From NCBI GenBank assembly GCA_002406115.1, contig DHNC01000002.1, forward strand, positions 31,958 to 38,438: a DNA stretch of 6,481 nt. Direction: 5' to 3'. The notes beneath the pieces were generated by a model. It had not been told where the DNA came from. It saw nothing but the letters and a program-made list of their open reading frames with translations, and did not search any database. The translations under genes were made by a program, and so were the position numbers. This DNA comes from Christensenella sp. UBA4626. Its GTDB lineage: Bacteria; Bacillota; Clostridia; Christensenellales; UBA1242. This document shows, one piece after another, positions 1 through 6,448 of the stretch. Position 1 is the stretch's first letter, and the number at the start of each line of letters is the position of its first letter.

Positions 1-2168
1 TTGATTGCCCAGTCGAGAGCGTTGATTGTCATTTCCTTGCCGGTGATAACTTCCGGAAGCAACAGATGTGGCAAGCCGTTATATTGAGTAAATTCAACCA
101 TTTTAGGGTCAACCAAAATAAGGCGCAAATCTTGTGGTCCAGCCTTGTAGCACATGGACAAAAGCATGGTGTTGAGGCAAACAGATTTACCGCTGCCGGT
201 GCTGCCCGCAACAAGCACGTGAGGCATTTTATCCAGGTTGCAGAATATGATGTCGCCGTTGATATCCTTACCCAAAACAAAGGAAAGTGGATTTGCACGT
301 TGACGGAACTGTTCGCTATCAATAAGTTCACGCAAACTTACCGAACTTACTTGTGCATTTGGCACTTCGATACCAACCGAATTTTTGCCAGGGATTGGCG
401 CTTCCACACGGATTGAACCGTTTGAAGCAAGGGTCATGGCGATGTCGTCAGCCATTTGTGCAATTTTGTTTACAGAAATGCCACGTGGCATGGTGAGTTC
501 GTACCTTGTAACCGCTGGACCAACTTGAACATTGTTCACTTTTGCTGGCACTTTAAAGTCCTCCAACACTTGTTCAAGGCGGACGATGTTATCTTGCAAC
601 TCGTCATCGCTGATGTGATAAGTGTTTTCAAGATAATTCAACAATTCAACAGGAGGTGCAACGTATGGTGGGATTTCTTGCTTTGGTTTGATTTGGTCAA
701 TTTTGATTTGTTCAGGCTCTTCCACCAAAGTCTTTTTGACAGTGTTTGGCAAATGGAACTTGGAAATGTCCACGCTTGGACGCACAACTTCGGTGTCCAC
801 TGTGCTGCCAAGATCGTCCTTGTGAGGATTGTATGCAAACTCGTCTGTGTAGGTTTGTTTGTCTAAATCAATGTTTTGCTCTTCCACTTGAGGGGTTTCT
901 GGCTCAAATTGCTCGGTTTCGCCTTGATACTCTTCCTCCGCATGATAATTTTCGTCAGCGGCATAACTTTCGCTGATATGTGACAATTCATCATCGTGAT
1001 GTTCAGGTTGCTCAGGTTCAACTTCCCTTGCTTGCAACTCTTCGTAATCATTTGCGTCAAAATCGTCATCCTCGTCCAAAATCAAATCGTCATATTCGCT
1101 GTTTGAAACTGGCTCTTCGTAATCCTCATCTTGCAAATATTCCTCTTCGGCACTGTCTGCCAAAGCGTCCATGATGTTTGGCTTGATTTCCAATGGGGCA
1201 TCATCTTTTTGGTGAGAATATTGATTTTCTTCCGTTCGATTGATTTGAACTGGCTCGGTTTTGATTGGCTCTGACCTAACAGGCTCGGTTTTTTGAGCGT
1301 TTTTGTTGGTGTAGCCAAAACTGCTTTCCAAAAATATGTCCTTATCCGTATCCGGTGGGATAACTGGCTCGATAGGTGTCAAAATATATTCACGTTTGTT
1401 TAGCGGACGAGATTCCGGCCTCTTTTGATTGATGTTCACATTAGGCATACTGCTGGAAATAATGGTTGTTTCACCTTTTTCCAACCCCAAACGACGTTTG
1501 GCAAGTTTTTTGGTTTCTTCCTCTTGGTCGATTGGTTGCTCGCTTGGTGCGTCAAATTGAAAATCTTCAATGTTTTTAAAGTCAAATTTGGTTTTCTTTT
1601 CTGCTGCGCCATATTCCTTTTCTTTGTTGATGTAATCAATGATAAGCCCCACAAAAACAGCCAAAGCAATAAAGCTGAAAATCAAAGCACCAACAAAGGT
1701 TAGCAGTTTAACAATCGGCCAACTGAGCAAACTGAAAATCAGACCGCCCGCAGTGGTCTTTGCTTTGTAAGTCGCTGCCAAAAATGCGCCATAACTGCTG
1801 AAATCCAAACGATTTGTTAAAATCAAGTGGAAAATAAACCAAATTATCCCAACACTAATTGAAAGATAGGTTATATATTTTTTCTTGGCGACAAACTTCT
1901 TTTTGCCAAGACGCATTGCACAAATCAGCACACCGACCACGCAAACTGGATAGATGCTCAAACCGACCACACCCAAAATCACGTTTTTGACAAAATTAGA
2001 CGGCAAAACACAGGCAACAAACATCGCCAAAAAAATAATTAACCATACAATTGCGTGGTTTATCTTGATTTGTTTGCGAGGCTTTTTTTCAACCAACTCA
2101 ACTTCTTTTTGCTTTGGTTTAGCCTGTTTTTCTGGTTTTTTGTTAAATGAAGATTTGTAAATTGCCAT
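1..2168 (-). CDS. ftsK: FtsK/SpoIIIE-family DNA translocase (3' end outside the window)
   Basis: This is a septum-anchored, ATP-driven double-stranded DNA pump that clears chromosomes through the closing division or sporulation septum. It reads open for 722 codons and runs off the left edge. Residues 1-38 are basic. Hydrophobic segments lie near 39-55, 62-85, 99-117 and 141-178 (the last may be one or two helices), giving the usual FtsK membrane domain. Residues about 190-500 form a charged, Pro/Glu/Asp-rich linker. The motor begins near 500 (PPVELLNYL, then VGPAVTRYEL). Walker A is GSTGSGKS at 655-662 (Lys661) and Walker B is LILVD ending at Asp687, followed by PKMVEF. The rest of the motor and the DNA-reading gamma domain are missing only because the window ends. 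Start: ATG preceded by AAAGGGTGACAA, a fair SD. The linker is far longer than in B. subtilis SpoIIIE (787 aa in total). The sequence does not decide between the names ftsK, spoIIIE and sftA, although the membrane segments argue against soluble SftA. Confidence 0.97.
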   Translation of the reverse strand, partial: MAIYKSSFNKKPEKQAKPKQKEVELVEKKPRKQIKINHAIVWLIIFLAMFVACVLPSNFVKNVILGVVGLSIYPVCVVGVLICAMRLGKKKFVAKKKYITYLSISVGIIWFIFHLILTNRLDFSSYGAFLAATYKAKTTAGGLIFSLLSWPIVKLLTFVGALIFSFIALAVFVGLIIDYINKEKEYGAAEKKTKFDFKNIEDFQFDAPSEQPIDQEEETKKLAKRRLGLEKGETTIISSSMPNVNINQKRPESRPLNKREYILTPIEPVIPPDTDKDIFLESSFGYTNKNAQKTEPVRSEPIKTEPVQINRTEENQYSHQKDDAPLEIKPNIMDALADSAEEEYLQDEDYEEPVSNSEYDDLILDEDDDFDANDYEELQAREVEPEQPEHHDDELSHISESYAADENYHAEEEYQGETEQFEPETPQVEEQNIDLDKQTYTDEFAYNPHKDDLGSTVDTEVVRPSVDISKFHLPNTVKKTLVEEPEQIKIDQIKPKQEIPPYVAPPVELLNYLENTYHISDDELQDNIVRLEQVLEDFKVPAKVNNVQVGPAVTRYELTMPRGISVNKIAQMADDIAMTLASNGSIRVEAPIPGKNSVGIEVPNAQVSSVSLRELIDSEQFRQRANPLSFVLGKDINGDIIFCNLDKMPHVLVAGSTGSGKSVCLNTMLLSMCYKAGPQDLRLILVDPKMVEFTQYNGLPHLLLPEVITGKEMTINALDWAI

Positions 2169-2192
2169 TTGTCACCCTTTTGCTTTGTAAAA

Positions 2193-2220
2193 AGTATACA
2201 ACAAATTAACAAAAAAGCAA
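2193..2220 (-). promoter_or_regulatory. Candidate promoter of the ftsK/spoIIIE gene
   Basis: On the minus strand, TTGCTT (2215-2220) and TATACT (2193-2198) are separated by 16 bases. The -10 matches TATAAT at five of six positions; the -35 keeps TTG. Transcription would start about 15-20 bases before the ATG at 2168, leaving room for the SD. The -35 overlaps the 3' arm of the terminator of the upstream gene, so termination and re-initiation are packed together. This is inferred from the consensus only. Confidence 0.45.
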
Positions 2221-2245
2221 AGAAATTTATGCTCTCTTTGCTTTT
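2210..2245 (-). terminator. Intrinsic terminator after the deacetylase-like gene
   Basis: A perfect 11-bp inverted repeat, AAAAGCAAAGA (2213-2223) and TCTTTGCTTTT (2235-2245), encloses an 11-base loop. Read on the minus strand it begins 8 bases after the stop codon of the 2254-2946 gene and runs into a T-rich tail. The stem is AT-rich (three G/C pairs), so termination may be incomplete and some readthrough into ftsK is possible. Confidence 0.65.
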
Positions 2246-2253
2246 CGACAAAT

Positions 2254-2946
2254 TTACGCTAGGCAGGCGGTGACAGTTGCGGGTTCAAAACCATTGTTGA
2301 CCGCAAATGACAATATTTTTGTGAGTGCCGCAACGGTTTTTTCGGTTGGATGCATCAAAATTAGGTCGCCGTTAGATAGATTTTTGGTTGCACGTTTAAA
2401 AATTAAGTCCTCATTTTGATCTCGCCAGTCAATTGTGTCACGTGTCCACATTATGGTTTTATATCCCAAACTTTCGGCTGCGTCAACTGTGGTTTTGTTG
2501 TAAGCGCCGCTTGGAGGGGCAAAAAGTGTCATCTCAACACCGGTATTTTTAAGCACCAAATCATGGCAAGCCTTTATTTCTTGGCAGTTTAGGTCAAAAT
2601 CCAATTTGTCTTGATCTTTGTGATAAAAACCATGGTTGGCAACTTCAAAACCTCGTGCTTGGATTTGTTTTACAACATCCACATTTTTTGCCGCCCAACA
2701 TCCGCCAACAAAAAAGGTGGTTTTTGCTTTGTATGCGTCAAAAATGTCCATAATATCCAAAACATAATCCTCATGCTGATAAACGTTGACCATAAAGCAC
2801 ACTTTATTTTGCTCGGTGTTTCCAGCATAAACAACTCGGGCGTCGGCTTGTACATGGACGGTCAAAGCATTGCTAAAAGACATCGCTATCAAGGCAATCA
2901 ACATGGCAGCAATCACACAATTGGATAAAATTACACTCTTTTTCAT
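2254..2946 (-). CDS. ylxY: YlxY-like polysaccharide deacetylase (NodB-fold) protein, exported, atypical active site
   Basis: This 230-aa NodB-homology (carbohydrate esterase 4 fold) protein is likely at the outer face of the membrane. Residues 1-3 are MKK and 4-25 are hydrophobic, so a signal peptide (possible cleavage near SNA, 25-27) or an anchor. The NodB domain spans about 48-228. Motif by motif: the usual TFDDG is replaced by FMVNVYQHED (51-60). Motif 2 is NHGFYH, keeping the metal-binding pair His105/His109. Motif 3 is FAPPSG (142-147), with Ala143 where Arg is usual. Motif 4 is DTIDW (170-174). Motif 5 is LILMHPT (195-201) with His199. The APPSG and LMHPT variants and the lost Asp pair are what I recall of YlxY, a sporulation-associated family member encoded beside pnpA in Bacillus; pnp is nearby here too. 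Classical deacetylase activity is therefore doubtful. The start is chosen for the intact signal sequence; the SD before it is weak (AAGATATAGC). Substrate unknown. Confidence 0.85.
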   Translation of the reverse strand: MKKSVILSNCVIAAMLIALIAMSFSNALTVHVQADARVVYAGNTEQNKVCFMVNVYQHEDYVLDIMDIFDAYKAKTTFFVGGCWAAKNVDVVKQIQARGFEVANHGFYHKDQDKLDFDLNCQEIKACHDLVLKNTGVEMTLFAPPSGAYNKTTVDAAESLGYKTIMWTRDTIDWRDQNEDLIFKRATKNLSNGDLILMHPTEKTVAALTKILSFAVNNGFEPATVTACLA

Positions 2947-3002
2947 GCTATATCTTATTAAAATTTTGCCTTTGTTATGTCTAAAACCGATTGAGGCGTA
3001 AA

Positions 3003-3031
3003 AATATAAAATTTTGGCAATGCACGCTTAA
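3003..3031 (-). promoter_or_regulatory. Weak candidate promoter of the deacetylase-like gene
   Basis: On the minus strand, TTAAGC (3026-3031) and TATATT (3003-3008) are 17 bases apart. The -10 is good (five of six), the -35 poor (three of six). It would give a leader of roughly 50 bases. If the gene is sporulation-controlled, a different sigma factor could be used; I could not pick out a convincing sporulation sigma site. Confidence 0.25.
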
Positions 3032-3055
3032 AAAACTAAATATTTTGTAAAATTG

Positions 3056-3068
3056 ATATTGACAATAT
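3056..3068. promoter_or_regulatory. Small palindrome over the -35 box, possible operator
   Basis: ATATTG-A-CAATAT is a perfect 6-bp inverted repeat around one central base, and it covers the TTGACA -35 element in the divergent intergenic space. Position and symmetry would suit a repressor site, but a 13-bp AT-rich palindrome can arise by chance and no second copy was seen. Confidence 0.18.
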
Positions 3069-3087
3069 TTATTTGATGTGGTAACCT
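3059..3087 (+). promoter_or_regulatory. Candidate sigma-A promoter of the orphan gene
   Basis: A perfect -35, TTGACA (3059-3064), is followed after 17 bases by TAACCT (3082-3087). The latter is a weak -10 but is preceded by TGG, giving the extended -10 form TGn. The predicted start near 3094 leaves only about 10 bases of leader, just enough to hold the SD. The short leader is the main reason for doubt. Confidence 0.42.
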
Positions 3088-3093
3088 AAATAT

Positions 3094-3100
3094 AGAGGTG
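3094..3100 (+). promoter_or_regulatory. Strong ribosome binding site of the orphan gene
   Basis: AGAGGTG lies four bases before the ATG at 3105 and pairs well with the anti-SD end of 16S rRNA. It fixes the start and is one of the better arguments that this unrecognised ORF is translated. Confidence 0.75.
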
Positions 3101-3104
3101 AAAA

Positions 3105-4133
3105 ATGTTTAAAAGATCAACAAAATTGAGTCCAACAAGAGATGCTATTTGGAACGACATTATGGAGGAAAAACGTAGGAAAGAGCAAGAAGAAAAAGCC
3201 GCTTACGAAAGGACCCCTGGTGCAATCCAAAACAAAAAAATGCGTAAAGAAATGCAAGAAAAATTCACTTTGAGCGAAACTGAAAGGCTTGCAACTATTG
3301 AAGAATTGAAAAAATTGGAAAAATATTTGCTTAACCATATCTTGTCTGACCTTGGTTTGTTAAACGAAAATTGCCAATGTTTTGATTTGGATGAAGCACT
3401 TGTTGACGAAGTGATGACAAATTATGCGGCAAACATAAATTATTTGAAAGAAAAATCTTTGGAATTTGAAAAACCACGTGGCAACCATGTAAGTTATACA
3501 TATGTAAAATTGTATAAAACCCTTATTTCGGTCAACCATATTTTCATCAAATATGCGCCAGTTGAAGTGTTCTACTCTCTTGGCACTTTGAATGGTTTGG
3601 ACAGCAAAACTATTGCTCAATACAAAGATTTGTTTATTACTCGTGGGTATTTTAAAGACCCAAGATTTAGGGAAGCAACAAAAGACCACTTTACTGGTAT
3701 GGTGAACATTTCAAGCGTAAGAGATTACGAAACTTTGAAAAAAGAATTGGTTGCAAATCCACAATTATACCCTGATGTTGACGAAAAGATGAAAGATATG
3801 CTTTTTGACAACAAAAAGACTTTGAAAAATTTGTTGCGTTTTGCTCCACGTGTTATAAAATATATGACAAGTGAAGAAATCCACAGGGCAACTGATTTGA
3901 TGGGCACCGGCGTTGGCAGCATCATCATTGAATATCCTGACGTTTTGGATAGTTTCCCTACTAACTTTTTTAGCGTACATCGTCCATCATTCATTTTCCA
4001 AGGTGGCGTTGCATCAAGAGCCATGATTAGCGAAAGATTGAGCGGTTATTACGACACTTTCCCAGAATTGAAAGAGCACGTAGAAAAATACTCCAAATCT
4101 TCAATTGAAGACACAACAATAAACAATTTATAA
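3105..4133 (+). CDS. Hypothetical protein, predicted helical and cytosolic, 342 aa
   Basis: I do not recognise this protein. The case for a real gene: a full-length ORF with a strong SD (AGAGGTG), a candidate promoter, a strong terminator right after the stop, and TTG-heavy leucine codons like the neighbouring genes. There is no signal peptide or membrane helix. Residues about 16-75 are very rich in Lys, Glu and Arg (EEKRRKEQEEK and similar) and probably form a long helix or short coiled coil. Residues about 76-342 look like an all-helical body. Three short stretches resemble one another: FIKYAPVEVF (147-156), LLRFAPRVIKYM (243-254) and IIIEYPDVLDSF (273-284), perhaps degenerate helical repeats. 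No catalytic motif, nucleotide-binding loop, metal-binding cluster or DNA-binding motif is visible. It sits alone on the plus strand between pnp and the ylxY-like gene, so the context gives no firm role. The function is left open. Confidence 0.85.
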   Translation: MFKRSTKLSPTRDAIWNDIMEEKRRKEQEEKAAYERTPGAIQNKKMRKEMQEKFTLSETERLATIEELKKLEKYLLNHILSDLGLLNENCQCFDLDEALVDEVMTNYAANINYLKEKSLEFEKPRGNHVSYTYVKLYKTLISVNHIFIKYAPVEVFYSLGTLNGLDSKTIAQYKDLFITRGYFKDPRFREATKDHFTGMVNISSVRDYETLKKELVANPQLYPDVDEKMKDMLFDNKKTLKNLLRFAPRVIKYMTSEEIHRATDLMGTGVGSIIIEYPDVLDSFPTNFFSVHRPSFIFQGGVASRAMISERLSGYYDTFPELKEHVEKYSKSSIEDTTINNL

Positions 4134-4140
4134 ATTTGTT

Positions 4141-4173
4141 AAAAAAGCCACTAAAAATTTAGTGGTTTTTTTG
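4141..4173 (+). terminator. Intrinsic terminator of the orphan gene, probably bidirectional
   Basis: CCACTAAA (4148-4155) and TTTAGTGG (4158-4165) form a perfect stem (in practice about 7 bp with a 4-base loop). It is followed by seven T's and then more T's, and preceded by six A's, so it could also stop transcripts coming from pnp on the other strand. It begins 7 bases after the orphan gene's stop codon. Confidence 0.88.
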
Positions 4174-4229
4174 TTTTTCAATAAACCAATTTATCACACT
4201 TAGCCAATAAAAGGGTTTTGTTATATCCA

Positions 4230-4258
4230 CAAAAAAAGAGCATTTGATTGCTCTTTTT
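4230..4258 (-). terminator. Intrinsic terminator of pnp, probably bidirectional
   Basis: AAAAAGAGCA (4233-4242) and TGCTCTTTTT (4249-4258) form a 10-bp inverted repeat with a 6-base loop. Read on the minus strand it lies 39 bases after the pnp stop codon and ends in seven T's. The GC core is only five pairs, but the T-tract is good. Together with the hairpin at 4141-4173 it insulates the two convergent genes. Confidence 0.8.
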
Positions 4259-4297
4259 ATTAACTTGCAAATGATTGCAAACTAGATTTTTTAAAAA

Positions 4298-6394
4298 TTA
4301 AAGTTTTTGGATGAGTTTCATATCAACTCTGCCACGTTCGTCAATTTTGATTGTCTTAACAAGCACACGGTCGCCAACTTTGACAACATCTTCAACTTTT
4401 TCAACGTGTTCTTTGCTGAGTTTTGAAATGTGAACCATGCCTTCTTTGCCCGGAGCAACTTCAACAAACGCACCGAAAGCGGTTGTGCGGGTCACAGTAC
4501 CCTCATATTCGCAATTGAGTTCCAAATCGGTTACGATTGTCATAATGATTTGTTTTGCACGTTGCATTTTTTCCATATCAGTTGAAGAAACGCAAACTCT
4601 GCCATCATCCTCAATGTCGATTTTAACGCCAGTTTCTGCAATGATTTGGTTGATAACCTTACCACCAGAGCCGATAACTTCACGGATTTTGTCTGGGTCG
4701 ATGTTGAATGAAATAATTTTAGGAGCGTATTTAGAAAGTTCTTTTCTTGGTTCCTTGATTGTTTTGAGCATAAGCTTCAAGATTTCCAAACGACCAACAC
4801 GTGCTTGTTCAAGTGCGGTTGTCAAAATTTTGCGGTCGATGCCGTGGATTTTGATGTCCATTTGGATTGCTGTGATGCCTTTTGCTGTACCTGTAACTTT
4901 AAAGTCCATATCGCCAAGGAAGTCTTCCAAGCCTTGAATATCTGTCAAAACTGCAACTTTGTCGCTATCTTTATCTTTCATTAAGCCCATTGCAATACCT
5001 GCAACCGGAGCCTTGATTGGAACGCCTGCATCCATAAGAGCCAAAGTGCTGCCGCAAGTTGAAGCCATTGATGTTGAGCCGTTTGAACTCAAAACATCGC
5101 TAACTGTGCGGATAGCGTATGGGAATTCTTCCTCACTTGGAAGCACTGCCAACAATGCTCTTTCAGCCAACGCACCGTGACCGATTTCACGTCTGCCTGG
5201 TGAACGCAAAGGTTTTGCCTCGCCAGTTGTGTAGCCCGGCATATTGTATTGGTGCATATAGCGTTTGTATTCTTCTGTATCCAAACCTTCAAGTTCTTGT
5301 GCTTCGCTTATCATGCCCAATGTGCAAGTTGTAAGCACTTGTGTTTCGCCACGAGTGAACACGCCTGAACCATGAACACGTGGAAGCAAGCCAACTTCAC
5401 ACCAAATTGGACGGATTTCGTTCAACTTTCTGCCGTCTGGACGGATGCCTTTATCAAGCACTTTGCGGCGAACTTTTTCCTTTTTCAAAGCATACAAAGC
5501 GGCAGCAATAGCCTTTTGTTGGTCTGGGAAAATTTCTGCAAAATGTTCTTGGATTTCTGCATCAATTTCTTCTTCAATAGCATCACGAACATGACGGTCA
5601 AATTCTTTCAACATCTCGTCATATTTCTTGTCTGCATATTCTCTAACTGCTGTGTTGATTTCTTCTGGCACAACGTCATAATGAATGTGTGAATTGATTT
5701 TCTTGCCTTCCTTGCCGAACACTTCTTTCATAATTTCTTCTTGGAAAGCAACTTGTTTTTTAATTTCTTCGTGTGCAAACATGATAGCGTCAATCATAAG
5801 GCTTTCGCTAACTTCTTTTGCACCTGCCTCAACCATCAAAACGGCTTCTTTTGTGCCGGCAACGGTCAAGTCAATGCAACTTTCTTCAAGTTGCGCTGGG
5901 GTTGGGTTGACAATAAATTTGCCGTCAACGCAGCCAACTTTAACTGCACCTGTTGGACCCTCAAATGGAATGTCGCTCACGGACAAAGCAATTGAACTGC
6001 CAAGCATTGCAAGTGGTTCTGGCATAATATCTGTGTCCACTGAAAGTGGAGTCGCAATGATTGTTACATCATTATAAAAACCTTTTGGGAACAATGGGCG
6101 CAACGGACGGTCAATCAAACGAGAGCGCAAAATTGCAGCATCGCTTGCTCTGCCTTCACGCTTTTTCCATCCACCTGGGATTTTGCCCACACTGTACATC
6201 TTTTCTTCATAATCCACACTAAGTGGGAAGAAATCCATACCTGGACGTGGAGCCGCAGCCATTGTTGCATTAACCATAACAACTGTGTCGCCACAAGTCA
6301 CAATGCAGTGACCAGATGCTTGACCGCAATACTTGCCAAGGGTTACTTCAACAGTTCTGCCTCCAATTTCTGTTTTAAATTTTTCTTCTTTCAT
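4298..6394 (-). CDS. pnp: Polynucleotide phosphorylase (polyribonucleotide nucleotidyltransferase)
   Basis: PNPase degrades RNA 3' to 5' with phosphate, releasing nucleoside diphosphates, and can add tails in reverse. It is a cytosolic homotrimer and part of mRNA turnover machinery. The 698 aa match the usual length of about 700. Order: first RNase PH-like domain (about 10-230), helical linker (about 235-315), second RNase PH-like domain (about 320-550), KH domain (about 557-620), S1 domain (about 628-695). In the second core, RREIGHGALAERAL (401-414) and SNGSTSMAS (437-445) are hallmark stretches. TDIQGLEDFLGDMDFK (484-499) holds Asp485 and Asp491, the counterparts of E. coli Asp486 and Asp492. 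The KH loop is IGSGGK (574-579). S1 begins at GTVTRTTAFGAFVEV (632-646). The channel loop, FFRR in E. coli, reads WKKR (76-79) here. The ATG follows AGGAG at 6 bases. No frameshift was seen. The protein ends right after S1, with no C-terminal tail. Confidence 0.99.
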   Translation of the reverse strand: MKEEKFKTEIGGRTVEVTLGKYCGQASGHCIVTCGDTVVMVNATMAAAPRPGMDFFPLSVDYEEKMYSVGKIPGGWKKREGRASDAAILRSRLIDRPLRPLFPKGFYNDVTIIATPLSVDTDIMPEPLAMLGSSIALSVSDIPFEGPTGAVKVGCVDGKFIVNPTPAQLEESCIDLTVAGTKEAVLMVEAGAKEVSESLMIDAIMFAHEEIKKQVAFQEEIMKEVFGKEGKKINSHIHYDVVPEEINTAVREYADKKYDEMLKEFDRHVRDAIEEEIDAEIQEHFAEIFPDQQKAIAAALYALKKEKVRRKVLDKGIRPDGRKLNEIRPIWCEVGLLPRVHGSGVFTRGETQVLTTCTLGMISEAQELEGLDTEEYKRYMHQYNMPGYTTGEAKPLRSPGRREIGHGALAERALLAVLPSEEEFPYAIRTVSDVLSSNGSTSMASTCGSTLALMDAGVPIKAPVAGIAMGLMKDKDSDKVAVLTDIQGLEDFLGDMDFKVTGTAKGITAIQMDIKIHGIDRKILTTALEQARVGRLEILKLMLKTIKEPRKELSKYAPKIISFNIDPDKIREVIGSGGKVINQIIAETGVKIDIEDDGRVCVSSTDMEKMQRAKQIIMTIVTDLELNCEYEGTVTRTTAFGAFVEVAPGKEGMVHISKLSKEHVEKVEDVVKVGDRVLVKTIKIDERGRVDMKLIQKL

Positions 6395-6400
6395 CTTTTT

Positions 6401-6405
6401 CTCCT
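6401..6405 (-). promoter_or_regulatory. pnp ribosome binding site
   Basis: On the minus strand AGGAG is followed by AAAAAG and then ATG, an ideal spacing. It supports the chosen start over later methionines. Confidence 0.85.
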
Positions 6406-6420
6406 ATAATAACCGAACAC

Positions 6421-6448
6421 ATTATAACATAAAAACCAAAAAAGTAAA
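6421..6448 (-). promoter_or_regulatory. pnp promoter with extended -10
   Basis: On the minus strand a perfect TATAAT (6421-6426) is preceded by TGT, giving the extended -10 form TGnTATAAT. A -35-like TTTACT (6443-6448) lies 16 bases upstream. Transcription would begin around 6414, giving a leader of about 20 bases. That is too short for the long RNase III-cleaved leader hairpin known from E. coli pnp, so that form of autoregulation is not apparent here. Readthrough from an upstream gene beyond the window (rpsO in many bacteria) is also possible. Confidence 0.75.

Noticed and set aside
456..866. Open frame of 136 codons on the plus strand, and several others opposite 29-2160
   Set aside because: All are antisense or out of frame to the continuous ftsK/spoIIIE reading frame, whose Walker motifs and membrane domain leave no doubt about the true frame.
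2254..2946. Frameshift or pseudogene as the cause of the missing TFDDG motif
   Set aside because: The frame is intact from signal sequence to terminator, the other motifs are well ordered, and the same kind of change is known from YlxY-type relatives, so it is divergence rather than decay.
2960..3018. Direct repeat AAAATTTTG(G/C)C at 2960-2970 and 3008-3018
   Set aside because: It is short and AT-rich in an AT-rich spacer, has only two imperfect copies, and shows no palindromic half-sites. Chance is the simplest explanation.
3117..4024. Several minus-strand open frames opposite the orphan gene
   Set aside because: They are short, overlap one another, and lack SD sites and recognisable domains. 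The plus-strand frame has SD, promoter-like and terminator signals, so it is the better gene model.
3105..4133. Toxin, phage-defence or mobile-element gene
   Set aside because: There is no partner antitoxin ORF, no nuclease, NTPase or transposase motif, no flanking repeats, and codon use matches the core genes around it.
4437..4937. Open frame of 166 codons on the plus strand
   Set aside because: It lies wholly antisense to the conserved catalytic, KH and linker regions of pnp and has no convincing SD or domain. It is a codon-bias shadow.
5685..6077. Open frames on the plus strand opposite the PNPase N-terminal domain
   Set aside because: They are antisense to a highly conserved coding region, with no independent support.
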